Assembly: GCF_025175675.1 (NCBI RefSeq)
Contig: NZ_JANIOA010000001.1
Location: forward strand, 62,001 to 126,000
From: Sedimenticola hydrogenitrophicus
Lineage (GTDB): Bacteria; Pseudomonadota; Gammaproteobacteria; Chromatiales; Chromatiaceae
DNA length: 64,000 bases
Direction of reading: 5' to 3'
Under the pieces are notes generated by a model, which ran no database searches, was not told where the DNA came from, and saw only the letters and a list, made by a program, of their open reading frames with translations. Each line of letters begins with the position of its first letter. Within the stretch, counting starts at the first letter, position 1. Of the stretch, positions 1-7,767 are shown piece by piece. Made by a program: the position numbers and the translations under genes.

Positions 1-152
1 ATCTCCTGGCGCAACATCTCGCGGAAATCAAAATCCCGGGCCTTGTATCCCGGGGTATCCGCATTGGCGATATTACCGGCCAGCACCTCGGCACGCCGCG
101 CATGCAGCTGCAGGGATTGGGCATGGATTCCAAGTATCTTGTCGAAACTCAT
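1..152 (-). CDS. flgB: Flagellar basal-body rod protein FlgB, N-terminal part (cut by window edge)
   Basis: Only the first 50 codons are present; the gene runs off the left edge. The peptide begins MSFDKILGIHAQSLQLHARR and continues with AGNIANADTPGYKARDFDF, the conserved N-terminal motif of flagellar rod and hook proteins in the form typical of FlgB, which builds the proximal rod in the periplasm. The ATG at 152 is preceded by an AGGAAG ribosome-binding site, and a RpoN-type promoter lies about 35 bases upstream. The gene follows cheR and cheV on the same strand, the usual cheV-cheR-flgB order of many gammaproteobacteria, so the flgBCDE operon probably continues outside the window. Confidence 0.93.
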   Translation of the reverse strand, partial: MSFDKILGIHAQSLQLHARRAEVLAGNIANADTPGYKARDFDFREMLRQE

Positions 153-186
153 CGGTCTGCTTCCTGGTTTTACCTGTAAGGCCAGT

Positions 187-202
187 AGCAGACAATGTGC
201 CA
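187..202 (-). promoter_or_regulatory. RpoN (sigma-54) promoter of flgB
   Basis: On the minus strand the sequence is TGGCACATTGTCTGCT: invariant GG and GC with the required 10-base separation and a full TGGCAC -24 box. The expected start is near 175, leaving a leader of about 23 nt before the flgB ATG at 152. Flagellar rod and hook genes are RpoN/FleQ class genes in many polar-flagellated gammaproteobacteria, which fits. No FleQ site was identified. Confidence 0.8.
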
Positions 203-330
203 AAATTATATCTATTTGTTTTTAATGGATTTACAGCATGCCCGGCAGCAAAACCACACGGAAGCGGCAAGGTGAGGCCGCCACAGCGGCAAGCCTTGAC
301 CGGAAATGGATAGATTAAGAGATTAGTGCG

Positions 331-464
331 GTAGGATGCGGTGAGTAACACGAACCGCATCAAGCCTTTCCGCGAGGAGTGGTGCAGGAGGAGTGGTACA
401 GGGATGTACCGATAACGGAGCCGAGGATGGAATGATGCGGTTCGCAAGCTCACCAGCATCCTAC
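331..464. repeat. Palindromic repeat (family F7) with an R1 hairpin core in its loop
   Basis: Arms at 331-363 (GTAGGATGCGGTGAG...CGAACCGCATCA) and 433-464 (TGATGCGGTTCGC...CTCACC..CATCCTAC) are inverted repeats. Related arms occur at 4565-4597, 33557-33590 and 60700-60792. The loop holds an R1 core (388-430) with hairpin GGTACA-GGGA-TGTACC, and just before it a partial duplicate of the R1 start (374-387). The element fills most of the gap between cheR and flgB. No ORF in it looks like a gene. Confidence 0.8.
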
Positions 465-526
465 ATTCGAACCAATAGACGGCGCCCACGGGGCGCCCTG
501 TGACAGTGATAAACCCGTCGCGCCAG

Positions 527-1345
527 TTATTTCAACCGGTAGGCAATGCCACCCAGCTTGCTGACCATCTCGAAACGGTCGGTGTGGGCTGAGAGCGACT
601 CGGTGGAACCCAGGAACAGGTAGCCGCCCGGGTTGAGTGACCGGGCCATGCGATTGATAATGTCGCGTTTCTGTTCACTGGAGAAGTAGATCAGGACATT
701 GCGGCAGAAGATGACGTCGAATCGCCCCAGAATCTCGTAACCCTTGGTCAGGTTGAGTTCGCGGAAACTGACCCGCTGACGGATCTCCGGCCTGACTTCC
801 AGACAGTCGCCATTGACTTTGAAATAGCGGTTCTGCTGATCCAGACTCAGGCCACGGGAAGAGGACATGCCGCAATAGATCCCCTTCTTGGCCTCGGTCA
901 GGACAGTTGCAGAGATATCGGTGGCGACCACCTCGGCCCCGCCCGGCAGCGCACCGGGATTGGCCCGCTGATAGTCCTGCACCACCATGCTCAGGTTGTA
1001 GGGCTCCTGACCATAGGAACAGGCGGCGGACCAGAGCCGGATAGAGCGACTCGAGCGGGCCTTTATCTCCGGACAGATCATCTCCTGGAGCAGGCGAAAG
1101 TGGGACATATCGCGAAACCAGAAGGTCTCGTTGGTGGTCATCGCATCTATGATACTGGTCCTGAGCCGTGGATTTCGGCCGCTGCCGAGCTGGTTCAGCA
1201 GCTCGCCCACCGTGGCGATCCCGTACTCGCGCATCAAGCCGCCGAGGCGACTTGAGACCAGGTACTCCTTTCCCGCACCCAACACTACCCCGCAGGCGTC
1301 CTCGAGAAACCTCTGAAACGCCTCGTAATCACCGTGTGACAGCAT
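527..1345 (-). CDS. cheR: Chemotaxis protein methyltransferase CheR
   Basis: A 272-residue protein that methylates glutamates of chemoreceptors with S-adenosylmethionine in the cytoplasm. It has the helical N-terminal domain, then TNETFWFRD (residues 71-79) and the SAM-binding segment LWSAACSYGQEPY (about 104-116), followed by FCRNVLIYF, all standard CheR motifs. No C-terminal pentapeptide or TPR extension is present, so it is a minimal class I CheR. It lies 64 bases downstream of cheV on the same strand and upstream of flgB. This cheV-cheR pair inside the flagellar cluster is typical where the main che operon is elsewhere. Confidence 0.95.
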   Translation of the reverse strand: MLSHGDYEAFQRFLEDACGVVLGAGKEYLVSSRLGGLMREYGIATVGELLNQLGSGRNPRLRTSIIDAMTTNETFWFRDMSHFRLLQEMICPEIKARSSRSIRLWSAACSYGQEPYNLSMVVQDYQRANPGALPGGAEVVATDISATVLTEAKKGIYCGMSSSRGLSLDQQNRYFKVNGDCLEVRPEIRQRVSFRELNLTKGYEILGRFDVIFCRNVLIYFSSEQKRDIINRMARSLNPGGYLFLGSTESLSAHTDRFEMVSKLGGIAYRLK

Positions 1346-1409
1346 ATTCCGGCTCGCTGGGCTCTATTATATTGTCTTCCATTCTTTTCGGTTTGCCGAT
1401 CTGTCCGTA

Positions 1410-2354
1410 TCAGGAGGCCAGCGCCTTGACTTCCAGTTTGTGCTGCTTGAGCCGGGTCTGCACCACTCGGGCCAGCTCGTCCGGCGCAAATTTGGCCAGG
1501 AAGGCGTTAGCCCCGACCTTTTCGATCATGTTCTGGTTGAACACGCCGCTCAGGGAAGTATGGAGGATTACATGCAGATTGGCGAGCGCCGGATCCTTGC
1601 GTATTTCGGTCGTCAGAGTGTAGCCGTCCATCACCGGCATCTCCACATCCGAGATCACCAGCGAGAGGAATTTCGAGACGTTTCTCCCCTCATTGGTCCA
1701 CGCCTTCAGCTGATCAAGTGCCTGTTTGCCGTCATTGCAGACCGTGGTCATCACCCCGAGCCTGTCCAGTACGCGCTTGACCTGATTACGCGCCACCGAG
1801 GAGTCGTCGGCGACCAGTACATGCTGCGTCTCGTCGATCTCTTCCTCTTCGATAATCCCCTCGGAGACATCCTCCGCTACCCTGACAATCTCGCTAAGCA
1901 CCTTCTCCACATCGATAATTTCCACCAATTCATCATCGACACGGGTGACCGCCGTCATGTAGCTGCCCTTGGCCGCACCCTTGGGCGGCGGCAGGATATC
2001 GCCCCAGTTCATGTTGACAATCCGGTCAACCGAACCGACCAGAAAGCCCTGCACGCGGCGGTTATACTCGGTAATGATGACGAAACGCCCTTCGATATTG
2101 GCCAGCGGCGGCCCGCCGATAGCCTGGGAGAGATCCATGACCGTGATGGTTTTTCCGCGCATATTGGCAATGCCCCGCACCACCGGATGGGAACCGGGCA
2201 GCTGGGTCAGTGGCGGACATTGAATCACCTCCTGCACCTTGAATACATTGATGCCGAAGCGCTGCCTGCCGGCCAGCCGAAATAGCAACAGTTCGAGTCG
2301 ATTTCTACCCGCTAGTTTGGTCCGCTGATCAACACCGTCCAGGATACCGGCCAT
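1410..2354 (-). CDS. cheV: Chemotaxis coupling/receiver protein CheV
   Basis: A 314-residue CheW-receiver fusion. The N-terminal CheW-like domain (about 15-165; starts MAGILDGVDQRTKLAGRNRL, like other CheV proteins) couples receptors to CheA. The C-terminal receiver (about 183-305) contains VISDVEMPVMDG with the phosphoacceptor Asp and a late Lys. The ATG at 2354 is chosen over a GTG six bases upstream because AGAGG sits five bases before it and family members start at MAGIL. A FliA-like promoter overlaps the expected upstream position. An acidic linker (EGIIEEEEIDET) joins the domains. Confidence 0.95.
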   Translation of the reverse strand: MAGILDGVDQRTKLAGRNRLELLLFRLAGRQRFGINVFKVQEVIQCPPLTQLPGSHPVVRGIANMRGKTITVMDLSQAIGGPPLANIEGRFVIITEYNRRVQGFLVGSVDRIVNMNWGDILPPPKGAAKGSYMTAVTRVDDELVEIIDVEKVLSEIVRVAEDVSEGIIEEEEIDETQHVLVADDSSVARNQVKRVLDRLGVMTTVCNDGKQALDQLKAWTNEGRNVSKFLSLVISDVEMPVMDGYTLTTEIRKDPALANLHVILHTSLSGVFNQNMIEKVGANAFLAKFAPDELARVVQTRLKQHKLEVKALAS

Positions 2355-2389
2355 GTCCACCTCTCAAGTTCTAAGCACTCTGTCAGATG

Positions 2390-2416
2390 TTAGCGACCCA
2401 TGGCCCTATTGCTTTA
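2390..2416 (-). promoter_or_regulatory. Candidate FliA (sigma-28) promoter of cheV
   Basis: On the minus strand TAAA is followed after 15 bases by GTCGCTAA, matching 6 of 8 positions of the GCCGATAA -10 box. It ends about 36 bases upstream of the cheV start. Chemotaxis genes are late FliA-class genes in related bacteria, so the location makes sense; the match is weaker than that upstream of flgM. Confidence 0.55.
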
Positions 2417-2420
2417 ATCC

Positions 2421-2756
2421 TCCGCAGGAGGCTCGCAGGAAGCCGGTGAGCTTGCGAACCGCATCGATCCGGCGGCCAGCGAATGATGCGGTGGACGCCA
2501 TCGGCGGGCACGGCCCTCCTATAAGTATGGTGCCGAGATAATGCGACCGCCCATATCCGAACCACAGATTCACACGGATGAACACAGATGGGGTTCACCC
2601 GCCAACCGGGCACATGCATGCCCCCCCTCGCACGACCAATCGCCTGTTGGGCAGCTTCCCTATCCAAAAATCCGTGTATATCCGTGTCCATCCGTGGTAC
2701 TTCCTCAGCCATAGGGCGCCCCATGGGCGCCGTCGGTGGGCACGGCCAGCCTTATC
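2421..2756. repeat. Composite repeat block (F7 half, F5, F6) between cheV and flgA
   Basis: Three non-coding repeats in a row. At about 2430-2480 there is a half copy of F7 (GGTGAGCTTGCGAACCGCATC). F5 spans 2559-2700 with ends GAACCACAGATTCACACGG and TATCCGTGTCCATCCGTGG, and is closely similar over its length to 5026-5162. F6 spans 2710-2756 (ATAGGGCGCCCCATGGGCGCC), also at 5173-5219 and 12835-12882. The F5-F6 pair occurs in the same order at both 2.6 and 5.1 kb, so the two were probably duplicated together. ORFs across the block are chance. Confidence 0.75.
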
Positions 2757-2789
2757 GCCGACGTAGGGGGGGTAAATCTTGCCGGCTTC

Positions 2790-2805
2790 AGGCATGGGTC
2801 TTGCA
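2790..2805 (+). promoter_or_regulatory. RpoN (sigma-54) promoter of flgA
   Basis: AGGCATGGGTCTTGCA has the GG/GC pair at the obligatory spacing and a perfect TTGCA -12 box; only the first T and the last base of the -24 box differ from TGGCAC. The predicted start is near 2817, about 39 nt before the flgA ATG. It is oriented toward flgA and lies directly after the repeat block. Confidence 0.72.
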
Positions 2806-2855
2806 TATTTCTCAGGCGGCAACCAATGGAACCAGATGACTCAACAGGTGAAGTG

Positions 2856-3581
2856 ATGAGCAGATCGATAACCACCCCCGGGAGACGGCCTATCTGGCCG
2901 CTCCTGCTTCTCCTCTGGCCGCTCGCGACGCTGGCGGCCGGCGGCGAGCGGAGCCAATCCCACGAGAGTATTCGAACGGCGGCGGAACAGCATGTCCTGA
3001 ACGATCTGGACGAAGAGAATCAAGAGGTCAGCGCCTCGGCGGGACGCATCGACAACAGGCTACGGCTGTCGGCATGCGCTCAGGAGCTGGACACCTTCGC
3101 ACCCTATGGCCGTAAAAACTCATCCCGGATCACCATCGGCGTGCGCTGTAACGATAGCGATGGCTGGACACTCTATGTCCCGGTGACCCTCTCGATCATG
3201 AAAGAGATCGTGGTCGCCGGTCGCGAGCTGCCCAGAGGCACCATCCTCACATCGGCGGACATCAAAACGGAACAACGGGACGTCGCCAGACTGCATCGGG
3301 GTTATCTTGAAAATCCCCGGCAGGCGGTTGGCAAAAAACTGAAACGCCGGCTCCATGCCGATGCCATCCTGACCCCGGGCCAGATGGTGATCCAGCACGC
3401 GGTAAAAAAAGGCAATCAGGTGGTGATCTTGGCCCAGATAGGCACCTTGCAGGTCCGGATGAATGGCAAGGCGCTATCGGATGGCGCCGTCGGAGAACGG
3501 ATCAAAGTGGAGAACAACAGCTCTAACAGACGCATCGAGGCGACCGTCATCGCCTCAGGGGTGGTAAAGGCGACCACCTGA
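2856..3581 (+). CDS. flgA: Flagellar P-ring assembly chaperone FlgA
   Basis: A 241-residue periplasmic chaperone for P-ring (FlgI) assembly. The ATG at 2856 is chosen because AGGTGAAG lies directly before it and it is followed by a clean signal peptide (basic start, then WPLLLLLWPLATLAAGG); the longer in-frame start would overlap the RpoN promoter. The C-terminal half carries the SAF-type region (VAGRELPRGTILTSADI) and ends with the usual IEATVIASGVV segment. The mature N-terminal part has the low-identity fold seen in other FlgA proteins. It is divergent from cheV and upstream of flgM-flgN, the standard order. Confidence 0.9.
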   Translation: MSRSITTPGRRPIWPLLLLLWPLATLAAGGERSQSHESIRTAAEQHVLNDLDEENQEVSASAGRIDNRLRLSACAQELDTFAPYGRKNSSRITIGVRCNDSDGWTLYVPVTLSIMKEIVVAGRELPRGTILTSADIKTEQRDVARLHRGYLENPRQAVGKKLKRRLHADAILTPGQMVIQHAVKKGNQVVILAQIGTLQVRMNGKALSDGAVGERIKVENNSSNRRIEATVIASGVVKATT

Positions 3582-3671
3582 GTGCCTGTCGGGCTCGACT
3601 CGCCAGGGTTGATGAGCTTCCGGTAATGTGAACTGACCCGGGTATTTATCGTCAAACAGACTGGATCCGAC

Positions 3672-3698
3672 TAAAGCCTGTAACCGCTTGGCCGATAT
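3672..3698 (+). promoter_or_regulatory. FliA (sigma-28) promoter of flgM
   Basis: TAAA at 3672-3675, a 15-base spacer, then GCCGATAT at 3691-3698: seven of eight -10 positions match and the spacing is ideal. The start would be near 3705, about 28 nt before the flgM ATG. FlgM, the anti-FliA factor, thus appears to be transcribed by its own target sigma factor, as in other flagellar systems. Confidence 0.82.
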
Positions 3699-3732
3699 CC
3701 TGATAGGAATTTTATACACGGTGGTCAACATC

Positions 3733-4059
3733 ATGAAAATCAAAGGTCTGTCCGGGCAACCCATCAATACCGGCGAGAGCAATCAGGGCAAGAGGACTGA
3801 ACAAACGCAGACAGCAGGCGGTGCTGCAGCGGGTAAATCGGCGGGTGCCGGCGGTGATACCGTCAGTCTGACGGTATCAGCCACCCGTCTGCGGGAACTG
3901 GAGGCACAGATTGCCAGTCTGCCGATTGCCGACGCACAACGCGTCTCGGATGTACAACGATCCCTGGCAACCGGCACCTTTGCATTCGAACCGGAGGATG
4001 CCGCGGAGAATCTGCTGGCGCAGGAGCGCCAGTTTTCGCAACTGGAACAAAAGGAGTAA
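3733..4059 (+). CDS. flgM: Anti-sigma-28 factor FlgM
   Basis: A 108-residue protein that binds and inhibits FliA until it is exported through the completed hook-basal body. The N-terminal half is disordered and rich in Gly, Ala, Thr and Gln. The C-terminal half has the conserved sigma-binding pattern: DTVSLTVSATRLRELE, then PIADAQRVSDVQRSLATGTF and the final amphipathic helix with AENLL. The start MKIKGLSGQP is typical; an in-frame TTG 45 bases upstream is rejected because it lies inside the FliA promoter. The stop is three bases before flgN. Confidence 0.9.
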   Translation: MKIKGLSGQPINTGESNQGKRTEQTQTAGGAAAGKSAGAGGDTVSLTVSATRLRELEAQIASLPIADAQRVSDVQRSLATGTFAFEPEDAAENLLAQERQFSQLEQKE

Positions 4060-4062
4060 GTA

Positions 4063-4545
4063 ATGAACCTCTCTGCCGAACAGCAGAACCGACTCAGCCG
4101 GATCCTCTCAGTCGAGCTGGAGTGCGCCCGCTCGCTTGCGGATATTCTGCAGCGCGAGAACAGCGCGCTCAAATCCCGCGACCCCGACCGGGTTCTGGCG
4201 ATCAGCAGGGAGAAACAGCAGGCGGTAGAACAGATGCAGCTCAGCGGCAGGCAGCGGGAACAGCTGCTCGCATCGCTCATCCCTGCCCCAGGCACCGAGG
4301 GAACCGAGGCGCTGTTTCAGGCCAACCCCGATGCCGCCTGCACCGGTCTATGGCGTCAACTGGGAGAGATCGCCGGCCAGCTGCGCGAACAGAATGAGAT
4401 CAACGGCGGCATACTGGCCCTCAGCCAGCGTCACAACAAGCAGGCGCTGGACATACTCTGCGGACGAACCGAAAGCAGAAACACCTATGGCGCCAAAGGG
4501 CAGCACCACCCGGACCCATCCGGCCATCCACTGGCCAAGGCCTGA
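4063..4545 (+). CDS. flgN: Flagellar export chaperone FlgN
   Basis: A 160-residue, largely helical cytoplasmic chaperone for the hook-filament junction proteins FlgK and FlgL. The coiled region covers about 1-130 (VELECARSLADILQREN, then AISREKQQAVEQM), and the tail contains the NTYGAKGQ element frequent at the end of FlgN proteins. It is translationally adjacent to flgM (3-base gap) and closes the flagellar block. Sequence identity in this family is low; position next to flgM makes the call firm. Confidence 0.88.
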   Translation: MNLSAEQQNRLSRILSVELECARSLADILQRENSALKSRDPDRVLAISREKQQAVEQMQLSGRQREQLLASLIPAPGTEGTEALFQANPDAACTGLWRQLGEIAGQLREQNEINGGILALSQRHNKQALDILCGRTESRNTYGAKGQHHPDPSGHPLAKA

Positions 4546-4632
4546 CGGCACCCGTCAACCGCGCTCGATGCGGTTCGTTTCACTCACCGCATTCTACCTT
4601 GCTGATTTTTAAACAAAAAAACAGTACTTGTA

Positions 4633-4740
4633 GGGTGGATAAGCTTGCGCATCCACCGCCATCCGATTCATGGTGAGGAGTGGTACATGGATGTACCGTT
4701 TACGGACCTGAGGATGGCATGTGTTGATGCTTATCCACCC
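4633..4740. repeat. Palindrome GGGTGGATAAGC with an R1 hairpin core in its loop
   Basis: Arms GGGTGGATAAGC (4633-4644) and GCTTATCCACCC (4729-4740) are a perfect inverted repeat. The loop contains an R1 core at 4675-4717, with hairpin GGTACA-TGGA-TGTACC and the flank ACGGACCTGAGGATGG. A short palindrome with similar GTGGAT/TTATCCAC arms but no R1 lies at 4984-5013 and may represent the empty state. An F7 half copy precedes it at 4565-4597. Confidence 0.75.
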
Positions 4741-4830
4741 GAAATCAGGGCCGTTAGGGCGAGGAACGAATTCCAACATCCTCGCATGAAACCCCGTTGG
4801 GGTTCGCAGGCTCATCCCAACGAACTCGAT

Positions 4831-5219
4831 TCAACCGCGAAGAACGCCAAGTACGCAAAGAGATAGAATGGCTTGCCTGCATTTCCGATCCAACCCGGCA
4901 GGTGACGGATCGGGAGAATACCCGTCGGTGTTTTCCTTCGTGGTCTTTGCGTCCTTAGCGGTTGAATTGAGGTGTTTAGCAATGGTGGATGCGCCTACCG
5001 GCTTATCCACCCTACGAAACTATCCGAACCACGGATGCACACGGATGGACACAGATGAATCCACCCTCCAGCCGGACACATGCATGCCCCCCTGGCGCGG
5101 CCAACCGTCCGCTGGACAGCTCCCTATCCCGAATCCGTGTGTATCCGTGTCCATCCGTGGTACTTCCTCCACCATAGGACGCCCCGTGGGCGCCATCGGC
5201 GGGCACGGCCCGCCCTATG
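4831..5219. repeat. Repeat block downstream of flgN: F10, short palindrome, F5, F6
   Basis: This covers the rest of the 750-base gap between flgN and the transferase gene. F10 (4831-4967) has arms AACCGCGAAGAACGCCAAG and CTTTGCGTCCTTAGCGGTT, and is also seen around 43340-43675. A short palindrome lies at 4984-5013. F5 (5026-5162) runs from GAACCACGGATGCACACGG to GTATCCGTGTCCATCCGTGG. F6 (5173-5219) begins ATAGGACGCCCCGTGGGCGCC and ends CGCCCTATGG. No coding signal is seen. Confidence 0.75.
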
Positions 5220-5296
5220 GAGGGCAAATCAAACAGCAGAGACGGAGATAGGCGCCGGTGCGTCCATCGATTTGAGTTCGACACCCGCCTTGGAGA

Positions 5297-5920
5297 TTAT
5301 TGGGAACCCCCGTTCAAGCGCAGATATCTGTCAAGATCGGCTTCCCGGTCCAGATCCCAAAGCGGCTCAAGCTCGCGCCAGGACCAATTCAATTCGCCAA
5401 GACGGCGGCGCGTGACGTCCAACACCGCCGGGGTGCTCCAGGGGATCCCGGCAAACAGCTCCCGCGCCACCCGCCTCAGGCCCAGGAGCACATAGCCGCC
5501 ATCCTCGGCCGGCCCGAGCACCGCATCAGCGCCGGCGTAGAGCCAAGCGAACGCCTGTTCCAGATGCGCCCCATTCAGCACCGGACAATCACCACCGATC
5601 AGCAATACCGCCTCTGACCGGGTCAGCGCCTGCCGGGTTGCGAAGGCCATCCGTTCACCCAGGTCGCCCCCTGGCTGGGTATGGAGGCTGATCGAGGGAT
5701 TGCTCGCGGCTTCCCGAAAAACGCTATGTCGTGTGTCCGGCGCGCACCAGATCTCAACCGGCGCTATGCCCGCGGCTGCCTCCCCTATCATCCGCTCCAG
5801 GAGTTCCCGATAGAGCTGCGCGGCACGCTGCTCACCCACCGCGGGAATCAGGCGTGTCTTTACCCGCCCAGGCAGCGGCGCCTTGGCGAAGAGCAGGATA
5901 CGGCCGCCAGGAAATAGCAT
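5297..5920 (-). CDS. Transferase 1, rSAM/selenodomain-associated (TIGR04282 type)
   Basis: A 207-residue nucleotidyl/glycosyltransferase-like protein (DUF2064) with FAKAPLPGRVKTRL near the N terminus, LIGGDCPVL in the middle and GPAEDGGYVLLGL after it, all family signatures. ATG 5920 is chosen because it overlaps the upstream stop by one base (TGATG), whereas the longer in-frame start would run 66 bases into the neighbouring gene. This family typically sits beside a second transferase (TIGR04283) and an ArsS-like radical SAM protein, as here. Its substrate is not proven; a role in an arsenosugar-like pathway is inferred from context. Confidence 0.85.
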   Translation of the reverse strand: MLFPGGRILLFAKAPLPGRVKTRLIPAVGEQRAAQLYRELLERMIGEAAAGIAPVEIWCAPDTRHSVFREAASNPSISLHTQPGGDLGERMAFATRQALTRSEAVLLIGGDCPVLNGAHLEQAFAWLYAGADAVLGPAEDGGYVLLGLRRVARELFAGIPWSTPAVLDVTRRRLGELNWSWRELEPLWDLDREADLDRYLRLNGGSQ

Positions 5921-6606
5921 CAGCGGTAGCGTTGCGCCAGCCGGGCCGGATCTGCGCCGAAATAGTAGGCCCAGCGCAGACGCCACATCAACAGCACGGT
6001 GGGGATGATCCCGGCCTGCTCCCAGCGCCGACTGGAGGTCTGCAGACGCTGCGCCACCACCACCGGACGGGTATGCGCCTTCAACCGCCGGCTGAGCGCG
6101 ATATCCTCCATCAGCGGGATATCCGGAAATCCCCCCAACCGTTCGAACAGTGCCCGACGCATGAAGATACCCTGGTCACCGGTGACGATGCCGGTCAGCC
6201 GGGAACGCCAGTTCATCAGAAACTCAATGATTCGAAGTGCCGGGCCCCGTCCTGAAAGGACGACATCGAATCGCCCCCAGGGTCGGCCCGATGCGGCGAG
6301 TGCGGCCTGGATCAAGTCGGGAAAATCGGCACGGATGACGCTGTCGGCATGGAGAAACCAGAGGATCTCACCGCTGGCGGCCCGGGCACCCGCATTCATC
6401 TGTTTGGCACGTCCCGCAGCCGAGCCAATCAGTTTATCTACCAGCGGGGCCGATAACGCCGCGCTGTCATCAATGCTGCCCCCGTCCACCAGCACCAGTT
6501 CGACACCGTCGGCCCGGGCAGCCTGCAACGTCTCCAGCAGCTGAACAATGGACTCCGCCTCGTTCAGGCAGGGAATGACCACGGAAAGCTTCCCAAAGGC
6601 ACTCAT
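5920..6606 (-). CDS. Glycosyltransferase family 2 / transferase 2, rSAM/selenodomain-associated (TIGR04283 type)
   Basis: A 228-residue GT-A fold transferase. It starts LSVVIPCLNEAESI, has LVLVDGGSIDD, and a DxD-like HADS motif (WFLHADSVI, about 93-101) expected to bind the metal-nucleotide sugar. GDQGIFMRR and LMEDIALSRRLK follow, typical of this subfamily. It lies 20 bases after the radical SAM gene and shares a stop/start base with the next transferase, so the three genes form one operon. The sugar donor and acceptor cannot be read from sequence. Confidence 0.87.
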   Translation of the reverse strand: MSAFGKLSVVIPCLNEAESIVQLLETLQAARADGVELVLVDGGSIDDSAALSAPLVDKLIGSAAGRAKQMNAGARAASGEILWFLHADSVIRADFPDLIQAALAASGRPWGRFDVVLSGRGPALRIIEFLMNWRSRLTGIVTGDQGIFMRRALFERLGGFPDIPLMEDIALSRRLKAHTRPVVVAQRLQTSSRRWEQAGIIPTVLLMWRLRWAYYFGADPARLAQRYR

Positions 6607-6626
6607 TCAACGTCACTCATTCAGCG

Positions 6627-7592
6627 TCATTGGCTCAGCGCCCCACCGCAGCTGCTCCCCCGTCCGGCGGTACAGCCGTAGCAGTGTTCGGCAATACGGA
6701 TCGCCCAGCCCTCCAGCTGTTGCTCGGTCACCTCACGGAGATGGATCTTGTCCCTCCCCTCGCGGGATATGGGCATCCGCAGCATCTGATTGAAATCGCA
6801 ATCATAGAGATAGCCCTGCCAATCGACGCTCAGCAGATTACGGCACATCACCGTATCCAGGTTATCACTGCTGTAGGCGCTCTTCAGCAGGGCCAGATAG
6901 TCGTGAAACTCCCCCTTCGACAGCAGCATGCTGCCAAAGCGACTGATCGGCATATTGGTAATGGTGAAGAGCCGATTGAACCGGATGCCGTGATCCCCCA
7001 GGAGGCGCTGCTTGTAATCCGCTTCGAGTCCGTCCTGCGAGGGCGGAAGAGCGGGACCCAGGGGATTGTAGACGAGATTGAGCACCAGCCCGCTCCCCGC
7101 CTGGGCGTATCCCAGGGCGTTCAGCTGTTTGAGTCCACGGATACTGGCATCATAGGTGCCGGCGCCGCGCTGCTGGTCCACGTTCTTCTGCAGATAACAG
7201 GGTAGCGAGGCCACTACCTCAACCCGCTGCTCAGCCAGGAACCGGCCCAGGTCTGTCTGCCCCGGCTCCTGCAGAATGGAGAGATTGCAGCGATCGATGA
7301 CTTTGACACCCCGTTCTCTCGCCGCTGCCACCAGATAGCGGAAATGCCGGTTCAGTTCCGGGGCACCGCCGGTCAAGTCGATACTGCGTATCCGCTGCCG
7401 GTCGATAAACCGCAACACCTCGTCGATAGTCTCCCTCTCCATCATCTCCGTTCGGCTCGGTCCCGCATTGACATGACAGTGCTTGCAGGTCTGATTGCAC
7501 TGATAACCCAGATTGATCTGAAGGGTCTCCAGACGCCCCCGGTTGATGGCCGGAAAGGTGGTGGGTGTCAGCAGATGTGCGGTATCCAACAT
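6627..7592 (-). CDS. arsS: Radical SAM/Cys-rich protein, ArsS (arsenosugar biosynthesis) type
   Basis: A 321-residue radical SAM enzyme of the TIGR04167 family. CNQTCKHCH (about 32-40) is the CxxxCxxC motif for the [4Fe-4S] cluster that cleaves SAM. DLTGGAPELN follows, and a Cys-rich C terminus (EHCYGCTAGRGSSCGG) is diagnostic of the family. Characterised ArsS proteins add a deoxyadenosyl group to dimethylarsenite on the way to arsenosugars; family members often travel with the two transferases found downstream here. The methyltransferase ArsM that would supply the substrate is not in the window. Assignment is firm at family level; the substrate is inferred. Confidence 0.85.
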   Translation of the reverse strand: MLDTAHLLTPTTFPAINRGRLETLQINLGYQCNQTCKHCHVNAGPSRTEMMERETIDEVLRFIDRQRIRSIDLTGGAPELNRHFRYLVAAARERGVKVIDRCNLSILQEPGQTDLGRFLAEQRVEVVASLPCYLQKNVDQQRGAGTYDASIRGLKQLNALGYAQAGSGLVLNLVYNPLGPALPPSQDGLEADYKQRLLGDHGIRFNRLFTITNMPISRFGSMLLSKGEFHDYLALLKSAYSSDNLDTVMCRNLLSVDWQGYLYDCDFNQMLRMPISREGRDKIHLREVTEQQLEGWAIRIAEHCYGCTAGRGSSCGGALSQ

Positions 7593-7767
7593 AGAAAGCG
7601 TGCCTCGGCCAGCAATAGTTAATATTCGTAGTTTACGATAATCGGCACTTCAACAAATACCGTTTCGGCAGCGGGAACCCGCCAAAGTTGCCAAGCAACC
7701 CGTGGACAATGCTAAAATGCGTTTCGCTCGTCGTCCACCGCATTCACGGCAGGAGGACTTCCGCACC

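Noticed and set aside
331-464. CRISPR-like repeats
   Set aside because: The recurring units are dispersed, palindromic and differently spaced; no array of direct repeats with unique spacers exists in the window.
2736-2855. Longer N terminus for FlgA from ATG 2736
   Set aside because: It overlaps an F6 repeat and the RpoN promoter, and the signal peptide and ribosome-binding site support ATG 2856.
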